DNA of 61,842 nt from Clostridiales bacterium (GCA_020859945.1 JAJBVG010000026.1:1-61842); one strand, 5' to 3'. Positions 24,283 through 33,852 are shown, numbered from the stretch's first letter. Translations and numbers: made by a program. Notes: a model not told the origin generated them from the sequence alone.

Positions 24283-26018
24283 AATTTATGCTCTCTTATC
24301 TGAAGCGGTACAAGGGGCTGGTGGCCCTCTGCATGAGCCTGAAGCTGCTGGGCACCGTGCTGGAGCTGCTGCTGCCCTACGTGCTGGAATACCTCATCGA
24401 CACCGTGGCCCCCACCGAAAATCTGCGGCTGGTGGCCCTCTGGGGCGGGGTCATGCTGGTGCTGACGGCGCTGGTGCGCTTCACCAACGTCACCGCCAAC
24501 CGCATCAGCGTGAAAAGCGCGAAAAGCGCCGCCTACGACATCCGCCGGGACCTGTTCTGGCACTCCATCAACCTGTCCGGCAGTCAGGCGGACCAGTTCG
24601 GCCTGCCCTCTCTCACCAGCCGCATGACCTCGGACTCCTACAACGTCCAGAACTTTTTGCAGTCCGGCCAGGCGCTGGGCGTCCGCGCCCCCATCATGCT
24701 GGTGGGGGGTATCATCGTCACCATGACCATGGACGTGGGGCTGGCCTCTATCCTCTGCGTCATGGCCCCCATTATGCTGGCGGTGGCAATCGGGGTGTCC
24801 CTCCGGGGCATCCCCCTCTATGACAAGGTCCAGCAGAGCGTGGACGAAATTGTCCGCATCATGCGGGAGAACATCACCGGCATCCGGGTGGTGAAGGCCC
24901 TCTCCAAGGAGGACTACGAACGCCGCCGCTTCGCCGCCGCCAACCAGACCATGACCCGCCGGGACCGGAAGGCGGGCGTGGTCATGGCCCTGCCGGGGCC
25001 GCTGATGACCCTGGCGCTGAACATCGGTCTGACGCTGGTGGTGATTGTCGGCGCGGTCCGGGTCAACGCGGGCGTCACCCAGCCGGGGGTCATCCTGGCC
25101 TTTTTGACCTACTTCAACATGATCCTCATGGGGGTCATGGGCCTGAACCGGGTGTTTATGATGATGTCCAAGGCCACCGCCTCCGCCAAGCGGATTCAGG
25201 CGGTCATCGACCAGCCGGAGGGCTTGGAACCCCTGCCAGAGGGCCAGGCCGCTCAACAGGAGCAGCCGGGCTATGTAGTCTTTGACCACGTCTCCTTCCG
25301 CTACGGGGAGGCCGACGTGACCCACGAGGGTATCCAAATGGCCCTGAACGACCTGAGCTTCACCATGAAGAAGGGCGGCTCCCTGGGCATCATCGGGGCC
25401 ACCGGCAGCGGCAAGACCACCGTCATCAACCTGCTCATGCGGTTCTACGACGCCACCGAGGGTCACATCTTCGTGGACGGCAGGGACGTGCGCACCTACG
25501 ACAAGGACAGCCTTCACCGGAAGTTCGGCGTGGTGTTCCAAAACGACGTGATTTTTGCCGCGTCTCTGGCGGAGAACATCGACTTTGGCCGGGACGTGGA
25601 CGAGGACGGCATCCGTGCCGCCGCCGCCAACGCCATGGCGAAGGATTTCATCGAAGCCTATGACGACACCTATCAGCACCAGGCGGCCATCCACGGGGCC
25701 AACCTCTCCGGCGGACAGCGCCAGCGGGTACTCATCGCCCGCGCTCTGGCGGCCCACCCGGACATTTTGGTGCTGGACGATTCCTCCAGCGCCCTGGACT
25801 ACCGGACCGACGCCGCCCTGCGAAAGGTCATCCGGGAGGAGTACCGGGCCACCACCACGATTGTGGTGGCCCAGCGGGTCAGCTCCATCATGAGCCTGGA
25901 CGACATCATCATGCTGGACGAGGGGGAGGTCATCGGCCACGGTACCCACGAGGCGCTGATGGCCAGCTGTCCCCAGTACCGGGAAATTTATCAGACGCAG
26001 ATGGGGGAGGGAGCCTGA
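24279..26018 (+). CDS. ABC exporter half-transporter, degenerate-site subunit
   Basis: A 579-residue fused membrane-ATPase half-transporter: about six membrane helices (1-310), then an ATPase with Walker A GATGSGKTT, signature LSGGQRQR and Walker B VLDDSSSALD. The catalytic Glu after Walker B is Asp, as in the non-canonical subunit of heterodimeric exporters (TM287 or BmrC type). Translation is coupled to marR by a 4-nt overlap. It pairs with the next gene, 2 nt downstream. The likely role is export of a drug or peptide. Confidence 0.92.
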   Translation: MKFMLSYLKRYKGLVALCMSLKLLGTVLELLLPYVLEYLIDTVAPTENLRLVALWGGVMLVLTALVRFTNVTANRISVKSAKSAAYDIRRDLFWHSINLSGSQADQFGLPSLTSRMTSDSYNVQNFLQSGQALGVRAPIMLVGGIIVTMTMDVGLASILCVMAPIMLAVAIGVSLRGIPLYDKVQQSVDEIVRIMRENITGIRVVKALSKEDYERRRFAAANQTMTRRDRKAGVVMALPGPLMTLALNIGLTLVVIVGAVRVNAGVTQPGVILAFLTYFNMILMGVMGLNRVFMMMSKATASAKRIQAVIDQPEGLEPLPEGQAAQQEQPGYVVFDHVSFRYGEADVTHEGIQMALNDLSFTMKKGGSLGIIGATGSGKTTVINLLMRFYDATEGHIFVDGRDVRTYDKDSLHRKFGVVFQNDVIFAASLAENIDFGRDVDEDGIRAAAANAMAKDFIEAYDDTYQHQAAIHGANLSGGQRQRVLIARALAAHPDILVLDDSSSALDYRTDAALRKVIREEYRATTTIVVAQRVSSIMSLDDIIMLDEGEVIGHGTHEALMASCPQYREIYQTQMGEGA

Positions 26019-26020
26019 CT

Positions 26021-27790
26021 ATGCCGCCGACGATTTCTGTGATGAAAAAACCCAAGGACGCCAAGGGGACCCTCCGCCGCCTGGTGGACTACCTGGCGGA
26101 CTACCGCTGGCCGCTGCTGGGGGTGGCGGCCCTCAGCGTGACGGCCAACGTGCTGGCCCTGCTGGGGCCAAGTCTGGCGGGCAGCGCCATCAACGAGGCC
26201 GCCGCCGGCGCGGGAAAGGTCAACTTTGACCGGGTGTTTTACTTTGCCAAGTGGATGCTGGTCTGTTATGTGGCGTCCTCCCTGCTGACCATCGCCATCA
26301 ACGTGGCCATGATGTACATCAGCCGCTGGATCGCCCGGAAAATGCGCAAAGACGTGTTCGACAAGCTGATGCGCATCCCCGTGGGCTACTTTGACCGCAA
26401 TCAGGCGGGCGACATCATCAGCCGGGTCAGCTACGACATCGACGTGGTCTGCACCTGCATCTCCACCGACGTGGTGTCCATTTTGACCTCCACGGTGACG
26501 GTCATCGGCTCCTTCTGCATGATGCTGTACATCTCCCCCGCCCTGTCGCTGGTGGTCATCGTCACCATCCCCGTCTCCGTGGTCTACACGGTGTATATGC
26601 GGGGCAAGACCCAGCCCCGGTACAGCCGCCGCTCCGCCAGTTACGGGGCCATGAACGGCTTCGTGGAGGAGATGTTCTCCGGGCAAAAGACCATTCAGGC
26701 TTACGCCTACGAGGAACAGGTGCGGGACAACTTCGCCGGGGTCAACGCCGACGCCGCCGACGCCTACTATCAGGCGGACTACTACGGCACCACCATCGGC
26801 CCCACCATGGGGTCCATCAACAACCTGTCCCTGTCCCTCATCGCCATGCTGGGGGCGGTGCTGTACATGACCGGCGGGGTGTCTCTGGGGCAGATTTCCT
26901 CCTTCGTCCTCTACTCCCGGAAGTTCTCCGGCCCCATCAACGAAATTGCGAACATCATCAACGAGCTGTTCTCCGCCCTCTCCGCCGCCGAGCGGGTGTT
27001 CCGCCTGCTGGACGAGGCGGAGGAGACCGCCGACCGGGAGACGGCGAAGGAACTGACCGACGTGCGGGGGGACGTGGCCCTGGAACACGTCAGCTTTGGC
27101 TACGACCCCGGCCGCACCATCCTCCACGACGTGAATTTGCAGGCGGACGCGGGCAAGCTCATCGCCATCGTCGGCCCCACCGGGGCGGGCAAGACCACCA
27201 TCATCAACCTGCTGATGCGCTTCTACGACGTGGACGGCGGAAAAATCACCGTGGACGGCGGCGAAATCCGGGACTACACCCGCTCCAGCCTCCGGGGGGC
27301 CTACGCCATGGTGTTGCAGGACACCTGGGTGTTCCACGGGACGATTTTTGACAACATCGCCTACGGCAAGGAGGGGGCCACCCAGGAGGAGGTGGAGGCC
27401 GCCGCCAAAGCCGCCCACATCCACCCCTTCATCATGCGACTGCCCCAGGGCTACCAGACCGTCATCAGCGAGGACGGCGGCAACATCTCCAAGGGGCAGA
27501 AGCAGCTGCTGACCATCGCCCGGGCCATGCTGTACGACTGCAAAATGCTGATTCTGGACGAGGCCACCTCCAACGTGGACACCAGCACCGAGCGGGAGAT
27601 CCAGGCCGCCATGCGGCAGCTGATGCGGGACAAGACCTGCTTCGTCATCGCCCATCGGCTCTCCACCATCCAGAACGCCGACCAGATTTTGGTGGTGAAC
27701 CACGGGGACGTGGTGGAGCAGGGCACCCACGAGAGTTTGATGCGCCAGGGCGGATTTTATTGTAAGCTGTACAACGCGCAGTTTGAATGA
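26021..27790 (+). CDS. ABC exporter half-transporter, catalytic subunit
   Basis: A 589-residue half-transporter. It has six membrane helices, Walker A GPTGAGKTT, Walker B ILDEATSNVD with the catalytic Glu intact, and an altered signature ISKGQKQL. The altered signature together with the Asp in its partner gives one consensus and one degenerate ATP site in the dimer, the usual arrangement of asymmetric exporters. It is the last gene of the MarR operon. Confidence 0.93.
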   Translation: MPPTISVMKKPKDAKGTLRRLVDYLADYRWPLLGVAALSVTANVLALLGPSLAGSAINEAAAGAGKVNFDRVFYFAKWMLVCYVASSLLTIAINVAMMYISRWIARKMRKDVFDKLMRIPVGYFDRNQAGDIISRVSYDIDVVCTCISTDVVSILTSTVTVIGSFCMMLYISPALSLVVIVTIPVSVVYTVYMRGKTQPRYSRRSASYGAMNGFVEEMFSGQKTIQAYAYEEQVRDNFAGVNADAADAYYQADYYGTTIGPTMGSINNLSLSLIAMLGAVLYMTGGVSLGQISSFVLYSRKFSGPINEIANIINELFSALSAAERVFRLLDEAEETADRETAKELTDVRGDVALEHVSFGYDPGRTILHDVNLQADAGKLIAIVGPTGAGKTTIINLLMRFYDVDGGKITVDGGEIRDYTRSSLRGAYAMVLQDTWVFHGTIFDNIAYGKEGATQEEVEAAAKAAHIHPFIMRLPQGYQTVISEDGGNISKGQKQLLTIARAMLYDCKMLILDEATSNVDTSTEREIQAAMRQLMRDKTCFVIAHRLSTIQNADQILVVNHGDVVEQGTHESLMRQGGFYCKLYNAQFE

Positions 27791-27865
27791 CCTTGCGCTG
27801 GTGCGGGGTTTATGGTAAGATAAGCATTAACAAATAGGAAAGCTCATAAATGAGGAAAACCAACC

Positions 27866-28669
27866 ATGAGAATGCGCAAAAAGAAGAACCTCGTTCCCCG
27901 GATGGAGCGGGTGGCGGACTGGCAGGAAAAGGACCCCTGGAGCCAGGCGGGGCATTGGCGGGAGCGGATGCCCGGCTGCACCGCCCTGTGGCTGGAGATC
28001 GGCTGCGGCAAGGGCACCTTCACCGTGGAGACCGCCGCCGCCCACCCGGACGTGCTGCTGGTGGCGGTGGAGCGGGTGCCGGACTGTCTGCTGCTGGCCA
28101 TGGAAAAGGCCAGGGACCGGAAGCTGGAAAACGTGGTCTTTGTCTGCGAGGACGCGGGACGACTGGGGGAGATGTTCGCCCCCGGCGAGGTGGACCGGAT
28201 GTTCCTGAACTTCTGCGACCCCTGGCCCAGCAAGCGCCACGCCAAGCGGCGGCTGACCCACGAGACTTTTCTCCGCTCCTACCGGGATATTTTGGGGGAG
28301 GGCGGCGAACTGTACTTCAAAACGGACAACAAGCCCCTGTTCGACTTCTCCCTGACCCAGTTCCCCCGGGCGGGGTACGCCCTCAGCCGGGTGACGAACG
28401 ACCTCCACGCCGACGAGCCGGGGGAAATTATGACCGACTACGAGGCCCGCTTCACCCAGGAGGGGGCCAAAATCAACCGCTGCGTGGCAACGGTGGCGGC
28501 GCTGCCTGACCCGGACGCCCTGGGGCCGGAACCGGAGCTGGGACTGCTGCCCTACCTGCCCGACGATTTGGAGCATTTGGACTATATCCCCTATGGTATG
28601 GCGGACATCATCGAGCAGGAGCTGCTGCGCCGGAGGGCGGAGGAGAGGAAGAGAGCTGTTAGCCATTAG
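27866..28669 (+). CDS. trmB: tRNA (guanine-N7-)-methyltransferase
   Basis: A 267-residue SAM-dependent enzyme that methylates G46 of tRNA. It shows WLEIGCGKGTF (SAM site), FLNFCDPWPSKRHAKRRL (hallmark of TrmB) and YFKTDN. It is longer than the typical 210-240 residues by a C-terminal tail. The last codons and the TAG stop (GCTGTTAGCCATTAG) are part of a TTAGCTG repeat array, so the native C-terminus may have been altered by repeat insertion. Confidence 0.94.
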   Translation: MRMRKKKNLVPRMERVADWQEKDPWSQAGHWRERMPGCTALWLEIGCGKGTFTVETAAAHPDVLLVAVERVPDCLLLAMEKARDRKLENVVFVCEDAGRLGEMFAPGEVDRMFLNFCDPWPSKRHAKRRLTHETFLRSYRDILGEGGELYFKTDNKPLFDFSLTQFPRAGYALSRVTNDLHADEPGEIMTDYEARFTQEGAKINRCVATVAALPDPDALGPEPELGLLPYLPDDLEHLDYIPYGMADIIEQELLRRRAEERKRAVSH

Positions 28670-28684
28670 CTGTTAGCTGTTAGT
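28654..28684. repeat. TTAGCTG 7-nt repeat array overlapping the trmB stop
   Basis: AGCTGTTAGCCATTAGCTGTTAGC units. The array encodes the last four residues of TrmB and its stop codon. Confidence 0.85.
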
Positions 28685-28719
28685 TACGAACAGTTCAAAA
28701 CAGGAAAGGAGCCAACCAC

Positions 28720-29340
28720 ATGGAACTGCGAGACAAGGACGGTCTGACCGAGGCCGAGTTTTTGGCCGCTTACCGGCCCGGAGACTACCCCCACCCCTCT
28801 GTGACGGCGGACGTGCTGGTGTTTGAGCGGCAGGGGGAGGCCCTGCGGCTGCTGCTCATCCGCCGGGGCGGGCACCCCTACCTGGGCTGCTGGGCGCTGC
28901 CGGGGGGCTTTTCCAACCCGGACGAGAACGTGGACGCCTGCGCCGCCCGGGAGCTGGAGGAGGAGACGCACCTCACCGGCCAGACGCTGGTGCCGGTGGG
29001 CTTTTTCAGCGACCCCGGACGGGACCCCCGGTGCTGGACCATGACGCGGGCCTATATGACCCTGGTGGAGGGGGAGACCCCGCAGCCCCAGGCCGACGAC
29101 GACGCCCAGGCCGCAGACTGGTTCACCGTCACCGCCCGGCGGACGGGGAACGAACTGAACATCCGCCTGACCAATGGCGAGGAGACCCTCGCCGCCCGGC
29201 TTCGGGTGGCGGAGCAAAAAACCGCCGCAGGCGTGGCCCTGTCCGTGGACCTGCTGGAGCAGGAGGGGCTGGCCTTCGACCACGGGAAGATCATTGCAAC
29301 CGCGCTGCTTCGGCTGGAGCAGAATGAGGTCACACTATGA
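28720..29340 (+). CDS. Nudix hydrolase
   Basis: A 206-residue Nudix protein. The box is GFSNPDENVDACAARELEEE, matching GX5EX7REUXEE, with His in place of the final Gly. The preceding VLVFERQGEALRLLLIRRG is typical of nucleotide-sugar or ADP-ribose type Nudix enzymes. Substrate not assignable. The start follows an AAAGGAG site. Its stop overlaps the HAD gene start (ATGA), so the two are translationally coupled. Confidence 0.9.
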   Translation: MELRDKDGLTEAEFLAAYRPGDYPHPSVTADVLVFERQGEALRLLLIRRGGHPYLGCWALPGGFSNPDENVDACAARELEEETHLTGQTLVPVGFFSDPGRDPRCWTMTRAYMTLVEGETPQPQADDDAQAADWFTVTARRTGNELNIRLTNGEETLAARLRVAEQKTAAGVALSVDLLEQEGLAFDHGKIIATALLRLEQNEVTL

Positions 29341-30452
29341 CTATGCTGAAAGCCGCGATTTTAGATATGGACGGCACTCTGCTGGACTCCCAGTGGGCGT
29401 GGCACGGCGTGGCCGCCCGCTACCTCCGCACGCTGGGCGTTGAACCTCAGCCCAATTTGGACGAGGCGGTGTCCACCCTCTCCCAAGGGGAGGGCGCTCG
29501 GTATCTGATTGCCACTTACGGCCTGTCCCAGACCCCCGAGCAGGTGGACGCGGGCATCATGCGCCAGATGGAGGACTTCTACCGGCACGAGGCCCGGCTC
29601 AAGCCCGGCGCGGGAGAGGTGCTGCGGTTCCTGCGGGCGCAGGGGGTAGCGCTGTGCGTCGTCACCGCCACCCACCGCACGCTCTGCCAGGCGGCGCTGG
29701 AACGCTGCGGCGTGTGGCCGCTGCTGGACTTCCTGCTGACGGCGGACGAGTATGGCCGGGGCAAGGAGGAACCGGGGATTTTCCTCCACGCCATGGAGCG
29801 GCTGGGCGGTACGCCGGAGGACACGCTGATTTTTGAGGACGCGCCCCACGCCATCGCTACGGCGGCGGGCGCTGGCCTCTCCGTGGTGGGTATCTGGGAC
29901 GAGACCGTGGGCGACCCGGCCCCCCTCCGTGCCCAGTGCTGGGACTACTGGGAGGGCTGGCCCAGAGACACCGCCGCTTTGACGCGGCTGTGCCAAATGC
30001 AGCCCATCGGCCACGCGAAACGGGCCAAAGCGCTGTTTTATCAGGGTTATAATTGCAGCCAGAGCGTGGCGGCGGCCTTCGCCCCGGAGCTGGGGTTGAC
30101 CGAGGAACAGGTGCTGCGGATGGTCAGCGGCTTCGGGGCCGGGTTTGGCCGGATGCGGGAGGTGTGCGGCACGTTCAGCGGCCTGACCTTCGTCATCAGC
30201 AGCCTGTACGGTTCCGCCGACCCCAAGCGCAAGACGGAGATTTACACCATCATCCAGCAGCTGGCGGAGCAGTTCAAGGCCCAGAGCGGCGGCTCGCTGG
30301 TGTGCCGGGAGCTGCTGGGGCTGGACCGGGCCGAAGGCTCCCCGGTGGCCAGCCAGCGGACCGGGGAATACTACAAAAAGCGCCCCTGCCCGGAGCTGGT
30401 GGAGATGGCCGCGGGGCTGACGGAGCGGTATTTGCTGAACAATGAGCAATGA
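29337..30452 (+). CDS. HAD-like phosphatase fused to a C-GCAxxG-C-C family domain
   Basis: A 371-residue two-domain protein. Residues 1-220 are a HAD hydrolase: nucleophile motif LDMDGTLLDS, Thr in VVTATH, Lys in GRGKEEPG, acidic pair in IFEDAPHA. Residues about 225-365 match the C_GCAxxG_C_C family (GYNCSQSV, SGFGAGFGRMREVCGTFSG, VCRELLG, CPELVEM), whose conserved cysteines suggest a redox or metal centre of unknown function. The reading frame is continuous through the junction. It is co-translated with the Nudix gene. Confidence 0.88.
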   Translation: MTMLKAAILDMDGTLLDSQWAWHGVAARYLRTLGVEPQPNLDEAVSTLSQGEGARYLIATYGLSQTPEQVDAGIMRQMEDFYRHEARLKPGAGEVLRFLRAQGVALCVVTATHRTLCQAALERCGVWPLLDFLLTADEYGRGKEEPGIFLHAMERLGGTPEDTLIFEDAPHAIATAAGAGLSVVGIWDETVGDPAPLRAQCWDYWEGWPRDTAALTRLCQMQPIGHAKRAKALFYQGYNCSQSVAAAFAPELGLTEEQVLRMVSGFGAGFGRMREVCGTFSGLTFVISSLYGSADPKRKTEIYTIIQQLAEQFKAQSGGSLVCRELLGLDRAEGSPVASQRTGEYYKKRPCPELVEMAAGLTERYLLNNEQ

Positions 30453-30476
30453 TGAAGAAATCCACACGTTGCACAT

Positions 30477-30529
30477 AAAAACCCACCCGGGTTCAGAGCG
30501 TTTTTCGCCTGGATTCGGGTGGGTTTTGA
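30477..30529. terminator. Bidirectional terminator
   Basis: AAAACCCACCCG / CGGGTGGGTTTT around a T-rich loop, between convergent genes. Confidence 0.8.
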
Positions 30530-30577
30530 TATTAAAATGGGATAAATGAGCTTAAACGCCCATTATTTGACACAGGG

Positions 30578-30883
30578 CTAAAACAACCCGTGGTTGTACT
30601 TAATTTGTGCGTACAACATCACGCCCAGGCCCACCACACAACCGCCGATGATAACTGCGTCCATATTCTGCTTCGTTGCAGCTTCCAGCGCCGCCGTCAC
30701 AATGGCGCACAGGCCGATAATGCCGGTGCCGATTCCCATTGCCCTGCTGTATTTGGGCGCATCCTCCGGTGTCACCTTCCGTCGGTGATACCAGTGGATG
30801 GAGGAAATGTTGCCGCTAAAATTTATTCCGGCGAGAATCAGCAGAATGACCCCCAGCACCAGAATGACCGCTGTTTTTCCCAT
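30578..30883 (-). CDS. Small integral membrane protein
   Basis: A 101-residue protein with an N-terminal hydrophobic helix (AVILVLGVILLILAGI) and two further membrane segments in the second half. The loop HWYHRRKVTPEDAPKYSRAMG is reminiscent of DUF3784-type proteins, but I cannot confirm this. Start ATG with GAAAGGAG upstream. Function unknown. Confidence 0.7.
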   Translation of the reverse strand: MGKTAVILVLGVILLILAGINFSGNISSIHWYHRRKVTPEDAPKYSRAMGIGTGIIGLCAIVTAALEAATKQNMDAVIIGGCVVGLGVMLYAQIKYNHGLF

Positions 30884-30969
30884 ATTCGCACTCCTTTCTC
30901 ATTTATTCTTCATTGTTAATAGCACATCTGACTATTCTTTTAACTCAGTTCTTGCTATGATTCCAGCGT

Positions 30970-31035
30970 GAAACCCCTCCGTCACGGCTTCGCCGTGCCA
31001 CCTCCCCTTTCAGGGGAGGCAAGAGGGATGGTCGG
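30970..31035. repeat. AAACCCCTCC...CAAGAGGG dispersed element
   Basis: GC-rich copy with hairpin CACGGCTTCGCCGTG and inverted CCTCCCCTTTCAGGGGAGG. It continues into the GTTCTCCGCGGAAAACCTG inner core and the CTAACAG array up to 31139. The 250-nt gap 30884-31136 is almost wholly this composite. Confidence 0.75.
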
Positions 31036-31111
31036 TTACAAAAAGGCTGTTCTCCGCGGAAAACCTGCACTCTGTCGGGCAAAACTACTGACGCAACAGC
31101 AAGCACTATCC

Positions 31112-31139
31112 CAGCTAACAGCTAATGGCTAACAGCTCA
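31112..31139. repeat. CTAACAG 7-nt array at the DUF2461 stop
   Basis: GCTAACAGCTAATGGCTAACAGC, directly following the TGA of the minus-strand DUF2461 gene. Confidence 0.8.
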
Positions 31140-31814
31140 TTCAATGGGCGGTTCCAACTCCAGCTCCTTAAAGTATTGATAGTAGGGCAGCAGCCACTCA
31201 AACCCCTGGGCCACCTCATCCACCAGCTCCGGGCCGAAGAAGGGGCTGTTTTCCTCGTACTCCTTCTCCGCGTGGAGGCCCACGTTTTTCCGGTTGAACC
31301 AGGGCTGCAACAGGGGGGAGACCTCCCCCTTGCTGCGCTTGTACTCGTCCCCCTCCAGAGCGAACACCTTCTGTCGGTTCAGCCGCCGGGCCAGCTTCTC
31401 CAGCTTTTCCGGCTCCCGCAGGATGCGCCGCCGGTACTGCTCCATCATGGTGGGCGTGACCCGCCAGTAGCCCATGCCGTAGCCGTAGCCCTCCGGCCGG
31501 GCCTCGAAGTAGAAGCAGGGGAAACACGTCCAGTCCTCTACCGGGGGCCGCAGAGTGAACCACAGGTGATCCTTGTACAACCCGCCGTACTTCACCCGCC
31601 GGGCGTCTCGGTAAATACGCGTCACCTTGACATTCAGCTCCAAATTTTTGTGTTTGTCCAAAAGGCGCTCCTGCACATCTGCCGCCAGCTCCTTCATGGG
31701 CTGATACAGCTCCCGCTCATAGACCGGCTTGTGCTCCAAAAACCAGTCCCGCCGGTTGTTGAACCGGATGCCCCACATAAAGGAAATCGTCTCGTCTGTG
31801 AATCCCTGAAACAT
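31137..31814 (-). CDS. DUF2461 family protein
   Basis: A 225-residue protein of the DUF2461 (TIGR02453) family, recognised from FMWGIRFNNRRDWFLEHK, RIYRDARRVKYGGLYKDHLWF and YFEARPEGYGYGMGYW. Function unknown. The ATG at 31814 has AGGAG upstream and is the family start. The open frame further upstream is antiparallel to the VanW gene's low-complexity tail and is not coding. Confidence 0.88.
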   Translation of the reverse strand: MFQGFTDETISFMWGIRFNNRRDWFLEHKPVYERELYQPMKELAADVQERLLDKHKNLELNVKVTRIYRDARRVKYGGLYKDHLWFTLRPPVEDWTCFPCFYFEARPEGYGYGMGYWRVTPTMMEQYRRRILREPEKLEKLARRLNRQKVFALEGDEYKRSKGEVSPLLQPWFNRKNVGLHAEKEYEENSPFFGPELVDEVAQGFEWLLPYYQYFKELELEPPIE

Positions 31815-31890
31815 TGTTTTTCTCCTGTTTCTTTCCCGTATAGTTACGGCCCCGGCAGAACGCCGGAGCCGTTTGTTCTGTCCCACGGGG

Positions 31891-33624
31891 TCAGTTGGCA
31901 CTGTCCGTCGTCGTAGTAGTCGTGTCATCAGTGGCAGTGGTTGTGCTGTCGCCGGTTGACGTACTCGTGGACGTGCTGTCGCTTGACGTGCTGTCGCTGG
32001 TGGTGGATGCGGAGCCGTCGGTGGTAGTGGTCGTCGTCTCCTTCTTCTTAGTGCCCACGTAGACGATCTCGTCGTGCTTGGAGTAGACGCTGTACGCCTC
32101 CTTCTCCTCGGAGAGCAGGTTGCCGTCGCCGTCATACACCTGGCGGTAGGTCTGCACCTTGTAACCGTTCTCGCCCTTCTGGGTGACGGTGGACTCCCCC
32201 TCGTACTGGCTGGAGTCGTCCTTGGTGATGGTGCTGTAGGCGATGGTCTCCAGCGTCTCGCTGACCATCTTCACGTAGTTCTCGTTGGTCTTGGTGCCCA
32301 AAATGGTAACGCTCAGGTAGCCGTCGGCGTAGTCCGCCACGATTTTGATGGGATACAGTGTGTTGTTGCAGAACTGGTAGTCCGGCCCGCCCCAGGAGAC
32401 GGTGGCGTCCAGCCCCAGGTCGATGTAGCTGGAGGCATAGGTGTGGTTCTGCCGCTGGACGATCTCCAGGTTGGAATACAGACAGGCGGCGTACAGGGTG
32501 GAGGACACCTGGCAGATGCCGCCGCCCAGCTCCTGGACGGTGTCACCGTTCAGGTAGGCTGCGGCCTCCTTAAAGCCATTGGCCGCCGTCCGCTCCCCCA
32601 CGGTGTCGTTGTAGGAGAACACCTCGCCGCTGAGCAAAATCGTTCCGCTGACCTTCTCCGCCGCCAGCTTCACGTTGGAGATGCGGTTGGTGGTGCCGCT
32701 GACCTTGGTGGTGTAGGTCCCCAGGTAGTTGGCAAACAGACCGTCCTCCAGCTTCTGGGTGGTGACCTCCGGCTCCTCATAGTCCAGGTCGATGGCCACG
32801 GTGTCGCCTTCCGCCGCCGCGTCCAGGGCGGTCTGCACCGTGTCCTTGTCAAAGCTGACGCCGGTGACGGATTCCACGATGGAATAATCGTTGTCCGGGT
32901 CCAGAGTGGCGTTGGCGGCCTCCACGTAAAGCTCCTCATAGACCGCATCCACGTCCACCGGCTCTACCGTCCCGGTGAGCATGGGGCAGTCGATGGCGCT
33001 TTCGTAGTCTCCCGCTTCGATGGCGGCGTTGAGCTGCTCCAGCAGCCCGTCCTCGTCCACGCTGTTGCCGGTGGTGCCCATGGTGAACACCAACTGCCCG
33101 TCCTCTACCTCATAGCTGGTCTGCACGGTGGTGTCGATGTCCAGCAAGCCGCTGTCCTCCACCGCCTGGGCCAGAGCCTCGCTGTCCCCCACGGTGGGCA
33201 GCACCGTCCACTGGGAGCCAAACAGGTACGCCCGCACCAAATAGGCCCCCCGCGTGAAAAAGGCCCGCTGGGTCAGGGCCTCCTGCACCGCCGTCTCAAT
33301 GTCCATGGTTAGGGACTCCCCCACGGCCACGGTGTAGTCCTCGCCGTTGGCCGTCACGGTGAGCTGGCTGCCGCTGTACCGCTCGGTGAAGTCCGCCTCC
33401 AGCGCGGCGGTGGCCTCCTCCTGGGTCATTCCGCCCAGGGTCACGCCGTTGACCACGGTCTTGGGGAGGATCTGCGCCGTGTTCACCGCCGCGCACAGGG
33501 CGGTATACCCGCCCAGCAGCAGGGCCAGCACCACGGCGGCCAAAATCAGCTTGCCCCGCGTCCCCAGGCCCAGGGTGACGCCTTTGGCCCGTTTGGGCTG
33601 GTGTTTTTCTTTCTGTTCGTCCAA
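31891..33624 (-). CDS. VanW family membrane-anchored protein
   Basis: A 577-residue protein. It has a single membrane helix at about 22-45 (GKLILAAVVLALLLGGYTALC). Two peptidoglycan-binding-4-like regions follow, then a VanW domain (TILLSGEVFSYNDTVGERTA ... ELGGGICQVSSTLYAA), a G5-like segment and a Thr/Ser/Asp-rich tail. The family is named from vancomycin clusters but is common in Firmicutes, with unclear function at the cell wall. I chose TTG 33624 because GGAGG sits 8 nt upstream. No in-frame ATG is close. Confidence 0.87.
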   Translation of the reverse strand: MDEQKEKHQPKRAKGVTLGLGTRGKLILAAVVLALLLGGYTALCAAVNTAQILPKTVVNGVTLGGMTQEEATAALEADFTERYSGSQLTVTANGEDYTVAVGESLTMDIETAVQEALTQRAFFTRGAYLVRAYLFGSQWTVLPTVGDSEALAQAVEDSGLLDIDTTVQTSYEVEDGQLVFTMGTTGNSVDEDGLLEQLNAAIEAGDYESAIDCPMLTGTVEPVDVDAVYEELYVEAANATLDPDNDYSIVESVTGVSFDKDTVQTALDAAAEGDTVAIDLDYEEPEVTTQKLEDGLFANYLGTYTTKVSGTTNRISNVKLAAEKVSGTILLSGEVFSYNDTVGERTAANGFKEAAAYLNGDTVQELGGGICQVSSTLYAACLYSNLEIVQRQNHTYASSYIDLGLDATVSWGGPDYQFCNNTLYPIKIVADYADGYLSVTILGTKTNENYVKMVSETLETIAYSTITKDDSSQYEGESTVTQKGENGYKVQTYRQVYDGDGNLLSEEKEAYSVYSKHDEIVYVGTKKKETTTTTTDGSASTTSDSTSSDSTSTSTSTGDSTTTATDDTTTTTTDSAN

Positions 33625-33718
33625 ACTCGTTGCCTCCGTCTCTGAGAAAGGGCTTCGTCTGCGCCCCTTCCAAGAAGAAATCCTCGTAAATACTAACGGA
33701 ACGTTATCATACCATGTT

Positions 33719-33747
33719 ATTATACCGCGTCCCGGACAAAGCCGCAA
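33719..33747 (-). promoter_or_regulatory. VanW gene promoter, proximal
   Basis: TTGCGG, 17 nt, TATAAT on the minus strand, about 95 nt before the TTG start. Confidence 0.6.
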
Positions 33748-33823
33748 GACTTCACCCCCGCCAAACAATGGCAAACTTCCACAAAAATGGGCCAGCGGGC
33801 GGAATTGGCTCTGTTACCCGCCC

Positions 33824-33852
33824 ATTATACTGCCTTTCTGCGGCAAAAGCAA
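33824..33852 (-). promoter_or_regulatory. VanW gene promoter, distal
   Basis: TTGCTT, 17 nt, TATAAT on the minus strand, about 105 nt upstream of the proximal promoter. Confidence 0.55.
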
